Shown here in pieces: positions 45,096-55,156 of a stretch of 64,000 bases of DNA (position 1 is its first letter; the number at the start of each line of letters is the position of its first letter). Under the pieces are notes generated by a model that saw only the letters and a list, made by a program, of their open reading frames with translations, was not told the origin of the DNA and searched no databases. This stretch comes from Hygrocybe punicea (Eukaryota; Basidiomycota; Agaricomycetes; Agaricales; Hygrophoraceae), in contig OY744473.1 in assembly GCA_963556145.1 (NCBI GenBank), positions 2,728,001 through 2,792,000 of the forward strand, given 5' to 3'. The translations under genes were made by a program, and so were the position numbers.

Positions 45096-47590
45096 ATGAA
45101 GCACAAGAAAAAGAACAAAGGGAAGAAGCAGCAGAAAGCTTGGGAGGTCATTGAGAAGCCTGTCAGCACTTTGGGAGGACGTGCCACAGAGGCTATCTCC
45201 AATTTATCGCAGGGTGCTATCAGCAATTTGTCGAATGCATCAACCCAGAAATGGATGCAGTCAATGCGAGCTTTGGTGGCAGGTGGGGCATGGGAGGGTG
45301 AGAATGGTGCTTTCGTGATGGACTCTCTGCAGTCTGTGGTCTGGCGTTGCCAACGCAGCCTGGAAATGGCCACTGGGCTGGAATTCATTACTATGATTAA
45401 TATGCTGCAGCTAGCAGCAAAAGCAGACTGGTGGGTCCTTCTTATGTTGACACGCTGTGTCTTATCAGCTTCCTGTAGCATCTTGAGGACGAACAGGTAT
45501 AAGTCAGTGGCTAATGTCTACAATCTTCACTTAATGGGGATGGATGGTGGCCCAACATTATCAACCTTTCGCACATCGGTAGGAATCGGTACAAAGTTTG
45601 CTTCCATTGCCGGTGCTGGTGAGCTTCCTCTTACTGTCATGCACGGTCCATGCTAAGGTTGTCTCACAGGATCTATATACTTTCTGATGATTATTGCAGC
45701 GAACAACTGCAGGGCTGAGATTTCGCAGATGAAGTTTGATGAGATTTATGCCATATCAAATACTCTTCGCTGGCCTGATCCTGGTGAGTAGCTCCCTCTG
45801 TGCACAACTGTTTATCTCATAGAGTTCGACCTACCAAACGCTTCAGAAACGGATGCAGGGAAGGATGTTTGTGAACGTCTAATTCCTCTCATAGACTACC
45901 TACGACGTCACATCCCTTTGAGACTTTCCACTATGTTCTCACCAAGTTTGCTTCATGATATGGATTTGAAGGGAGACATAGACTGCTCAGACTTGGATGT
46001 GTCTGATCATTTCTTCGACAGCATCCAAAAAAAGTAAGTGATCAGGGTTTAATAGGTGTAATAGTAATAATATTTTGTCAGCTCTTTTCTGTCCCTCACG
46101 TGGAACCATGAAATCTGGGCGCAGTGTCTGGAGCCTCTAATGGGACGTTTGGTGGTGCCTGCACAACTCCATATTATGAATCAAAACCTACTCCATTCTT
46201 ACATGTCCTCAAGGCAATTGAACATGGACGAACAGCCATTGTCGCCATTCTCAGATGCAGGCAGTGACATTCAGAACCATGTTCAGCATCAGCTCAGCTT
46301 GGGTAGCGTCATACAGGCCCCTCCGCTGTGCAGTTTTCTGGTTCCTGACCCCGTGTCCCTGAACTACATGGTTCTTAACACTAGATTTGTTATGGATGCT
46401 AGACAGAACAAGACAGTCCCATACCCAAGAGAACATGAGGCAAGGAAAGCATATACAGATCAGCAAAGACTGTACGCTCTCAATGCCCAGGTTCCCAAGG
46501 GTAGTGATGATTTTGCCTGTATGGTAAGGGTTATATGAACTTGAGAGTGGGGCAGATTTGATGTGACCTTGATAGATTTCTGAGCTATATGATGAGAGCG
46601 GTGTCAAGGGCCCAAATAGATATGTTTTGATGGATGAAAATATTTTTGATGGGTGAGTTTTGTTTCTCCTTGTGTTATATTGGCCGCCGACATCGGCATG
46701 GTTGCAGCAAAGATGTCCGTCTCAATTGCTCTGATGGATCACTGGCTGCATTCATCTGGGGAGATATGCCACAGAACATGCGCTCGTCCCTCGAACGGAA
46801 CATACGCAATGCTTTGCTTGTGGAGAGTGGCCCTTCCCTGGTTTATACTGATAGTTCTGAGGCTTCAAGTGGCGTCAAGTTTCCTGCTATTCACTTTGAT
46901 GTGTATATGAGAAATGGACCGCGCATGCGTTCATGGCTGACAGTTATCACACAGTTACTAATACGTTGGAACAGGGAGATGGTGCACCCCATGATGTGCA
47001 CCCATATCTGCTACGTCGCAAAGGGTGCTCAAAGACCAATTACTATCAACTCATGCCACGCGTCTCTGAGGAACTCAAGGAACATGCGTGTGAATATACA
47101 AACCTTTGCAATACTTTTGAGGATTTTTTTTTGTGGGTGGAAGGAAAGGTCGGTGTCGAATCAAGGTCATTCATTTGGTGTGCTCATACATTCCTCTCAG
47201 CTTATTGAGCATCTGCCTGAAATGTACGAGGACCTGTTTATGTTCGTGGATGTGCTCCCAGGGAAGGAAGCATCCCCCGTTCATCCATTCAGTGGCTTTG
47301 TTCTGAACATCAATGTCATCACACGTTGCCACAGGGATGTAAAGGATCGACGTGTTTGTCTTGTTTTGGTGATAGGTGACCATTCTGGTGGTGAGCTTTG
47401 TTTGCTTGAGCTGGGCTTGGTGGTACGCTTGAGGAACGGAGACATAGCTCTCTTTCCCTCTGCCCACATTACTCACTTCAATCTCCACTACAAAGGCATC
47501 AGGGCATCAATTGTTCTCCATTCAGACCATGCAGGGCAGAGTTGGGTGGAGCATCATAATCATTGGATAGGCCATCATTATATGTATTAG
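45096..47590 (+). CDS. TET/JBP-type Fe(II)/2-oxoglutarate dioxygenase
   Basis: Starts with a Lys-rich tail (MKHKKKNKGKKQQKAWEVI), then a helical region to about 45480. Exons follow: ANNCRAEISQMKFDEIYAIS (45712-45786), EFDLPNASETDAGKDVCERL (45825-46034), a long exon to 46524, ELYDESGVKGPNRYVLMDEN (46580-46650), GSLAAFIWGDMPQNMRSSLE, and EQGDGAPHDVHPYLLRRKGC (46960). After a short intron (GTCGGT...TCTCAG) comes the catalytic core. It has PVHPFSGFVLNINVITRCHRD (HxD metal pair), GGELCLLELGLVVRLRNGDI and ITHFNLHYKGIRASIVLHSD, with the third metal His and the Arg that binds 2-oxoglutarate. This pattern is that of fungal TET/JBP enzymes, which oxidise 5-methylcytosine. Exon joins are approximate. 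Confidence 0.75.
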
Positions 47591-47687
47591 GTATCGGAAA
47601 GTGATGTCATTATCTTTCTTGTGAGATAAGGTCCAAATTACCAAAAGAATCAATTCAACTTGTTGACTTGGATCAACCACCTACGCC

Positions 47688-48866
47688 ATGGTTGCTGGCA
47701 AACCGATCCCTGAGGAAGTCCATTGGATTGTCATTCGTCTTAGTATATCCATGGGGCCCAAGGAGATTTCCATGTACACTGATCTAGGATTGTGCTCTGT
47801 CTGGAAGATACTTGCGCATTTCAGAAAAACAGGCAATGTCAATGTACCAAAACGATTGAGGCCTCAAATACATCGTTCACTATGTGACTATGATATACAG
47901 GTTTGTGGGCTTGTTTCTTCAGTCAACTATACTCTGCTTAAGCAAATTGTCTAGCACATGTTTGCAACGTTGAATCAAACTCCAGATCTTTATCTGGATG
48001 AGCTTCGGACAGAGTTGGAGGATGTGTGTGGTGTATTGGTATCAACATCGACAATATGGCGTACCCTTATAAAAGGTGGGTATACCATAAAGAAGGTGTG
48101 TAGTTGACATTCTCATTCACAAAACCTGTGGTCATCATTGATAGCTTTCTCGTGTCGCAATGGAGCGAAGTGCTGAGAAACGTGCAGAATTTGCTGCACG
48201 TATTGGAACATATGATGCAGAGCAGCTTGTTTTCATTCATGAGAGTGCTGTGGATCGCTGGACGACCTATCGTGGACATGCATGGGCAATACGTGGTAGA
48301 AAAGCGTCACGCAAAGCCTTCTTCTGCCGTGGACGACGGCAAGTATTGCCTATTCACTGACAGCTTCTCTTCTAACTTTTATGATCACAGATTCTCAGTG
48401 TTACCTGGATTATCACTCAACGATGGAATTATACATTGCGACATTGTGGAAGGTGCTTTTGACTCACAACTTTTCTATACCTTTATTGGACGTCTGCTGG
48501 ACCAAATGGAACCATTTCCTGCTCCAAAATCAGTCATTGTTATGGACAACTGTCGTATTCATAAACATCCAGAGATTTTGGAGCTCATTGAGTCACAGTA
48601 AGCAATCATTTGCCCAGATTGATCTCTACTAAAATATATTTAGTGGCATGCATTATGAATTCTTGCCACCATACTCCCCTGACTACAACCCCATCGAACT
48701 AGCCTTCTCAGCAATGAAATATCGCTTACATCGTCGTGGTGAATATATGCGTTTGGCAATGACTGAGTTGTCCAATATGGAGATATATTGTACACTGCTT
48801 GAAGCTCTTTATCAGACTACTGAGGCTGATGTATTTGGATGGTTCCGCCATTGTGGTTATGTATGA
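47688..48866 (+). CDS. Tc1/mariner-type DDE transposase, first Asp replaced by His
   Basis: Five exons: 47688-47900, 47955-48095, 48145-48338, 48391-48597 and 48644-48866, total 978 nt, giving a full 325-aa frame. The third intron uses a GC donor (GCAAGT...CACAG), which restores CRGRRFSVLPGLSL. N-terminal helix-turn-helix (ISMGPKEISMYTDLGLCSVW), then LSRVAMERSAEKRAEFAARI. The catalytic region has VFIHESAVDRW, where the family has DE, so the first catalytic Asp is His (CAT 48238-48240). The second Asp is in VIVMDNCRIHK and the Glu in LPPYSPDYNPIELAF. Lies 119 bp from the right TIR and 97 bp after the TET/JBP gene. Catalysis is probably impaired although the frame is intact. Confidence 0.8.
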
Positions 48867-48984
48867 TATCTGATACCCTATGTAAATTTCCAGAAGGTGA
48901 ATTCATGTCATGTAAGAATATGCAGATGTGGAGAAGAATGAAAGCAAGATAGCTCCCTGTGGATCTAAAACAGATGAGTACCAG

Positions 48985-49400
48985 GGGGGGACAGCTGAAA
49001 CCACAGTAAATGCTAGTAAATGTACTGCAGATGGGAAAGCCTTGTGCCAATCTGTGCAACCGTACTTCCATGCATGTTCTCATGTGAGCTGTCAAAAATG
49101 TCTTTAGCACCCAGCAAATAAGCACTGGAGTGTACATACATAGTTTGACAATGGCTGATGCCCTCTGTGGCCTGCAAGGTCCAACCGACTTCCATACCCA
49201 TTGCCAAATTTTTGAATTTGGAAATGGCTATATTAGAACAAAAATAAGTGGTCAACACCTTGGTTATGGGTATGGGAATGGGGATTTCAAACCACTAGTT
49301 GATATGTGCAAAACTTGCTGAGATATGGCCATCCAATTGTAGGGCCTTGGATGAAGTTGTGACTGTGGCGTTATACAAGGTCACGTGCAATACACAATAA
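48985..49400 (-). repeat. Right long terminal inverted repeat
   Basis: Inverted copy of 39444-39854. It contains a short minus-strand frame (LAMGMEVGWTLQATEGISHC) also present in the left copy, with no known function. Confidence 0.85.
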
Positions 49401-49769
49401 ATTGATATTTCCATTCTCAGTAATAGTGAGTGGATATGTAATGATTCCAATTGAGAGTGGAGTAATATTACATAAAAAAGGGACAAAATTCCAAGTGGGG
49501 TAATGTCTGATTGTGGTATATATGTTGTTTGGGAAGAAGTAGCTCCTGTGAGGGATGAAGCTAAGAATGAGATATTGTGTAATTTGTGTATTCCCTTCGC
49601 ATTGCATAATTGCATTTCAAATTATATTACATTTGGGTAATGAACAGACTGACACACATGTTCTTGACTTGATATCACAGTGACTGAATAAATATTGGCT
49701 TGAGCTGTTGTGAGCACTGTCAATGTTGTCAACATTAAATACAAACACGCAGAGTGATGGCTGGTGCAA

Positions 49770-50500
49770 GCCTGTGGACCAACATGGCACCCAGTTGCAG
49801 CAAGAGTGGGACCCCAGTCAACCTGATGCTGTGACCAGAGCTGGACACAGGTCAATGTAGTGCTGCGGCAATACCTGGACCCTGGTCAACCTGATCCTGC
49901 AGCAAGAGCTGGAACCCAGTCAACCCCATCCCACAGCAATAGCTGGACCCTGGTCAACCTACCCTGCAGCAAGAGCTGGACCCAGGCCAACCTAGTGCTG
50001 CAGTAAGAGCTGGACCCGGGTCAACCTACCCCACAGCAAGAGCTGGACCAAGGTCAACCCGGTGCTGCAGTAATAGCTGGGCCCGGGTCAACCTGATCCT
50101 GCAGCAATAGCTGGACCCTGGTCAACCTGATCCTGCAGCAATAGCTGGAACCTGGTCAACCAAATCCAGCAGCAACAGCTGGATGTGGGTCAACCTACCC
50201 TGCAGCAAGAGCTGGACCCAGGTCAACCCGATTCTGCAGCAAGAGCTGGAACATGGTCTACCCAGTCCTGCAGCGACAGCTGAAGCCAGGTCAACCTACC
50301 CTCCATGAACAGCTGGCCCTGGGTCAACCCATATATCTAGCAATATCTGTTCCAGGTTAACCCACTGCATGGCAGAGCTCACAGTGGGTTGACCTCCCCA
50401 GCAGCCATTTACCAGCAAGAGCTGTACCTGGGTCAACCTAACACAGTTCCACCGCAAGAGCTGTAATTTGGGTCAACCTACCCCTGCAACAATAACTATG
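49770..50500. repeat. 34-bp minisatellite, CTGCAGCAAGAGCTGGACCC
   Basis: Units of 32-36 bp of the form TGCAGCAAGAGCTGGACCC plus AGGTCAACCTGATCC, about 18-20 copies, most diverged toward 50.3-50.5 kb. 49401-49769 holds no gene. 50501-50880 has AATTCCCAG/CTGGGAATT-like short repeats and nothing else recognised. Confidence 0.85.
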
Positions 50501-51473
50501 CTATGTGTACCTACCAAGCGCAGCTTTATCTGTGATTGGGTTAACCAAAATGACTGGGTGTACCGATTGGTTGGAATTTGCACGGAATTGTCTTTTTAGA
50601 ATTCTCAGAATCCCAAAGCCTGCACTTTGAAATGCCCATTCCTAGCATTCCCAGTATTGGAATTCCAATTCTCAGAATTCCCAGAACTTCAGAATCCTAA
50701 TTCCCAGCCCTATATTTCCCAGGGTTTTAGCATTAAATAACTATCCAATACCATTTTGCAAAGTATCTGACCAGTATTGAAGCAGTACTATACTATTTTG
50801 CAAAGTTCTTTAAGAGTATTGAAACAGTAACTTAGAACTATTGAAACAGTACCTTAAAAGTATTGAAACAGTATCTTAAAAGTATTGACACAGTATCTTA
50901 AATCCAAAATATGGCAACAGTACCATACTATTTCATACTGTATCTTGATAGGATTCAAAAGGTATCCTAGTAGTGAAAGTGGCACAACTTCCTTACTGGT
51001 TTGATACTTTGATTCATCTTAGGCTGCAAGTATTCTATCCAAACTATATAGTACCTTGCTGTAGATAGTAAAAGTAGTGAAACAAAAGGCTTAATGTTAT
51101 TGAAAAGGTATAAGTCTCATTTTCCTTGATTACGAGTTCTTTTAATCTATTAAAAGACTCGTTCTTTATCAGACATGGTTCAGTGAGGATTCGTAATTAA
51201 TTAATTGATTGATTAATTAATTAATTAATGTTCATGCATCGCCTATAGAGAAAATCTTTTTGGGGAAGAGATATGATTCTACTTCTGACAATGGAAAATC
51301 AGATACCGTTGGGGCCATGTGTGGACAAGCTTACATAAGCATCCAAATATGGGTTGTCTCACAAAAGACAAATTACCTTTAAATTATATTCAAAATATTT
51401 GTACCAGTCTCAATTCTTGTCAGAACCAGCTGAAAATCGAACTGCTGACTAATATAACCATTTCGGGCAGGTT

Positions 51474-51650
51474 GTGACAGTCACATGTGACCAATCTAAC
51501 CATATAAGGTAATTTTTGATATTGTACAACAAATTTGTTGCTGATTGCATTGGTGATAGTCACATGTGACCAGTCTAACCATGTAAGGCAATTTTACACC
51601 ATATATCCCAAATTTTGAGCTGATCACATGAGTCATAGTCACATGTGACC
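51474..51650. repeat. Iteron-like repeats (copy C)
   Basis: Three units at 51474, 51553 and 51632, about 79 bp apart, each with AGTCACATGTGACC. Offset from the 5' end about 343 bp, as in the other two copies. Confidence 0.75.
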
Positions 51651-51766
51651 ACTGTTACTATATATGGAAATATCAGCCATATAAGCAGAAATGAGCTTAT
51701 TTCTGATCATCTACTATTATTTTTACTTTAAACATAAAATTCAATGTGATATCGCACATTATCTTA

Positions 51767-52615
51767 CACAGGGTGCGCAGTAGCATACCATGTCACACAG
51801 TATCTTGAAAGTACTTGACAAGTATACTAAATATCATTACCATAACATTCAACATGGTATTGTAACAGTATTCAGACATAAACTACAATACTTGTGCCCA
51901 AATTCATCTGAAGGTATGAAGGCAAATGAGACTTATACCTTTTCAATAACATCAAGCCTTTTGTTTCACTACTTTTACTGTATCTACAGCAAAGTACTGT
52001 ATAGTTCAGATAGAATACTTGCAGCCTAAGATGAATCAAAGTATTAAACTAGTAAGGAAGTTGTGCCACTTTCACTACTAGGATACCTTTTGAATCCTTT
52101 CAAGATACAGTGTGAAATAGTATAGTACTGTTGCCATATTGTGGATTTAAGATACTGTGTCAATACTTTTAAGATACTGTTTCAGTACTTTTATTATAAT
52201 AAAAGTATCTTAAAAGTATTGACACAGTATCTTAAATCCACAATATGGCAACAGTACTATACTATTTCACACTGTATCTTGAAAGGATTCAAAAGGTATC
52301 CTAATAGTAAAAGTGGCCCAACTTCCTTACTGGTTTAATACTTTGATTCATCTTAGGCTGCAAGTATTCTATCCAAACTATACAGTACTTTGCTGTAAAT
52401 ACAGTGAAAGTAGTGAAACAAAAGGCTTGATGTTATTGAAAAGGTATAAGTCTCATTTGCCTTCATACCTTCAGATGAATTTGAGCACAAGTATTGTAGT
52501 TTATGTCTGAATACTGTTACAATACCATGTTGAATGTTATGGTAATGATATTTAGTATACTTGTCAAGTACTTTCAAGATACTGTGTGACATGGTATGCT
52601 ACTGTGCACCCTGTG
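51767..52615. mobile_element. 849-bp foldback element with TTA duplication
   Basis: Almost entirely two inverted arms of about 410 bp; both ends read CACAGGGTGCRCAGTAGCAT inward and the arms are nearly identical. TTA at 51764-51766 and 52616-52618. Helitron copy A shows the empty site: ATTATCTTATGTGCTAATTG at about 1399-1418, against ATTATCTTA / TTATATGTTAATTG here. CACAG tips with a 3-bp duplication suggest a CACTA-like or Harbinger-like transposase. The frames at 51790 and 52353 are mirror images from the arms, not genes. Confidence 0.85.
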
Positions 52616-53410
52616 TTATATGTTAATTGTATTTTAATCACTTATTGATGTTAGTAACAATCATACAAATAAAATGAAAGAAAACAGACTTGTTTATGCC
52701 ATGTGCAACATTAGCCCACTCAACAAGCACAGCTGTCTTCATATTGATGACTCATCTGTTGTACAGCATTCAAGGTCATAGAGAAGTAGGGTTGAAAAAA
52801 TGTAAGTCAATTGTTCTTATACTGTTTAGGAGACAGTTATGTTTGGTAGTTGTTCTGTTGCTCCTTGAACATTTCTTTTATGGCTGGGAATATTACATGA
52901 TGATGCAGCACAGCAGACATGACAGTAAGCGAGGAGGTTGATGAAGACTGAAGACCCACTAGGTAGTTTTATTTTGTCTACTTTTTATGTTGCTGAGGTA
53001 TGAGGTGGACTCATTAGAACAATTTGCAATATACAATATATATGTCTCATATCATATGTAAAATGCTTTATGCAACTTAATCTTATTGCTTACTTCATCA
53101 TGGAAGTTGGAAGGGAGAAAAAAGAACTTGTTCATGCCATGCGCAGCACTGGCCCTCTAAACAAGTACTTTCAGATGAATTTGAGCACAAGTATTGTAGT
53201 TTATATCTGAATACTGTTACAATACCATGCTGAAAGTTCTGGTAATGATATTTAGTATACTTGTCAAGTACTTTCAAGATACTGTGTGACATGGTATGCT
53301 ACTGCACACCCTGTGTGAGGATTTTTGCCACCAAATAATATTGAGATATCCACTCAAATATTGAAATAATTTTTGTTGTTATCATAAGTCCGAAAATGTT
53401 GTAAACAATA

Positions 53411-53577
53411 AGGTTATCTAAATGCAGTATTCACACCAAACTAGTGCAGGCAAATTTTTAGATTATTCGGTCTCCAGATATTCAGGCACACGGCTTCGTG
53501 CCTGGATATCTGGAGACCAAATAGTTTAAAATTCTGCCTGCACTATCTTCGGTGTGAATACCACATTTAGAAAACCT
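53411..53577. mobile_element. 167-bp MITE with TA duplication
   Basis: Starts AGGTTATCTAAATGCAGTAT and ends in its inverted match (CACATTTAGAAAACCT). The arms fold along nearly the whole length around CACACGGCTTCGTGCC. TA at 53409-53410 and 53578-53579. Tc1/mariner-type foldback. Confidence 0.8.
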
Positions 53578-53707
53578 TAGAGCCTGTTCGGTATCAAAGT
53601 ACTGGGCCTAGTATTTCCCTTATTTGGCAAAGCAATCAACGGAGGTTGATGCTGAGTTTGAATTGAGTTCAAACCAACTTCAGGCTGCCGCTATCATTGC
53701 CATCAGC

Positions 53708-55024
53708 ATGGACTCTGACACTGACAACGACATCTTGGGCCTTGGGATTGACGATGAACTTGCCATAATTGCATTTATTGTCAATGCCCTTGGCAGTGCT
53801 GTGTACCTCTGGGCTCAATCTTACTATCAGAAATTACCTTACCACACTTCAGCGCTTTCTGGTGATGAATGGGTCGATGAGTTGATGACAGGACATCCTG
53901 AACATATCAGGTGTGAGCTTGGCGTCCACCTACACGTTTTCAAGCGTCTCCTCAGCGTGCTGCGAAAGATGGGTTATGGGGATTCCAAACATGTCACCCC
54001 TCGAGAACAGCTTGCTATCTTCCTCTACACTTGTGTCACCGGTTTAACCATTCGACATGTCGGGGAGTGCTTTCAACATTCAAATGATACAATATCCAAG
54101 TATGTTTTTATTTTTGTCCTAGTGCTATTTAATTAAGAATCTGCAGGTGTTTCTATCGCATGTTACTCGCCTTTTCCTTGCTGCCATTTTATACCAAATA
54201 TGTGAAGCAACCAAAAGCTTCCGATCCGATCCCTTCGAAAATCGCCAACAACTCCAAATTTTTCCCCTATTTTGCAGATGCATTGGGTGCCATTGATGGC
54301 ACCCACATCCACTGCTCACCTTCAGCTGCTGAAAGGCAGTATTCTCGGAATCGAAAGGGTTTTTTGTCACAGAACTGTTTGATGGCCTGGAGCTTCGACC
54401 TCCAGTTTCTCTATGTCGTGAGTGGCTGGGACGGCACAGCTGCTGATGCAGCAATGTTCAACAATGTGCGCTTCCACGACTTCTTTGTACCAGAAGGGAA
54501 ATTCTACCTAGCTGATGCTGGGTTCCCCCTTATCAAGGAACTCCAGGTTCCATATCGTGCAACTCGCTATCACCTTGATGAATGGTTCCGAGGTGAACAC
54601 TGGTATATTTTACCTATTTACAACCACAAAAAAATACTGACTTAAGTTTCAGACCTGAAAATAAAGAAGAGTTGTTTAACCTACGACACTCTTCTTTACG
54701 CAACATTGTTGAGCGCATTTTCGGGGTCATCAAACGCCGCTTCCGTATTCTCCTCATTCCACCTGAGTACAGCATGAAGGTACAGGCAAGAATCCCCCCT
54801 GCACTCTGTGCACTCCACAATTTCATCCGTCGCTATGACCCTGATGAAATCGAGACATACATCACCGATTCTGATGACTCTTCTGATGCCACCCCCTTTG
54901 GCAAATTAGCTCAACCCATCGAAGCCATGCAAATGCAAGCGCAAAGCGGGACACGATTGCACAGCAGATGTGGGGAGATTACCTTGCCTGGTGGGAAGCT
55001 ATGGAGAGGAGGGGCGCCATGTAA
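53708..55024 (+). CDS. Harbinger DDE transposase, second copy
   Basis: First ATG in frame at 53708 (MDSDTDNDILGLGI); the open frame begins earlier but without ATG. A helix-turn-helix-like HVTPREQLAIFLYTCVTGLT precedes an intron at about 54100-54146 (GTATGT...CTGCAG). Catalytic Asp in ALGAIDGTHIHCSPS (54290), Asp in KFYLADAGFPLIKE (54515), Glu in LRNIVERIFGVIKRRFRILL (54710). An intron GTGAACACTGG...GTTTCAG (about 54591-54651) separates the last exon. Near 54950 the frame has to change to reach RDTIAQQMWGDYLAWWEAME before the TAA at 55022-55024, either an unseen intron or an indel. The triad is intact. Confidence 0.7.
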
Positions 55025-55156
55025 ATTTTTATGTACTCATCATGTTTTTTTTTGTGTTTTGTTCTTAGTTCCGTTCAATGACATCCTGTTCTTCAAAGAC
55101 ATAAATTGAGGGTATACATAAAATACATATGAAGGAACGGCAGGAAGGATGGTAAG

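Larger units (their letters stand above)
39444..49400. mobile_element. 9.96-kb long-TIR transposon with TET/JBP cargo
   Basis: Bounded by about 415-bp inverted repeats roughly 95% identical over the part compared by eye; both tips read TTATTGTGTATTGCACRTGACC inward. Between them lie four genes. On the minus strand are an unknown protein and a kinase-like pseudogene; on the plus strand are a TET/JBP-type dioxygenase and a Tc1/mariner-type DDE transposase next to the right TIR. Outside the tips the two flanks differ (TAA on the left, ATT on the right), so I see no clear TA duplication; the exact ends may lie a few bases away. That the transposase mobilises the whole unit is inferred from its position. 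Confidence 0.7.
51131..53165 (+). mobile_element. Non-autonomous Helitron2-like element, copy C
   Basis: Begins TACGAGTTCTTTTAATC and ends CCCTCTAAACAAG with T on both sides; otherwise structured like copy A. Shares the 5' about 640 bp (hairpin, iterons) and the 3' about 550 bp with copy A. No protein gene. Contains an 849-bp foldback element (51767-52615) that copy A lacks, and lacks the 822-bp foldback that copy A has. Confidence 0.8.
50881..53315. repeat. One arm of a foldback element, split by Helitron copy C
   Basis: 50881-51130 plus 53166-53315 match, in order, the right arm of the foldback at 51767-52615 (e.g. TGCAAGTATTCTATCCAAAC, TTCAGATGAATTTGAGCACA, ending CACCCTGTG at 53315). The Helitron copy sits between CCTTGAT and TACTTTCAG, the place where the intact arm reads CCTTCATACCTTCAG. 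The left arm is missing or degraded. The first base after the end is the TIR of the Harbinger cassette. Confidence 0.7.

Noticed and set aside
39444..49400. KDZ-type transposon
   Set aside because: TET/JBP genes are often next to KDZ elements, but the transposase here has the Tc1/mariner-type motifs VMDNCRIH and PPYSPDYNPIELAF, and no KDZ motifs were seen.
49770..50500. Possible CRISPR-like array
   Set aside because: Units abut as a diverged minisatellite with no unique spacers, and the organism is a eukaryote.
51790..52592. Two mirror-image 79-aa frames
   Set aside because: They are the two arms of one foldback element read on opposite strands.
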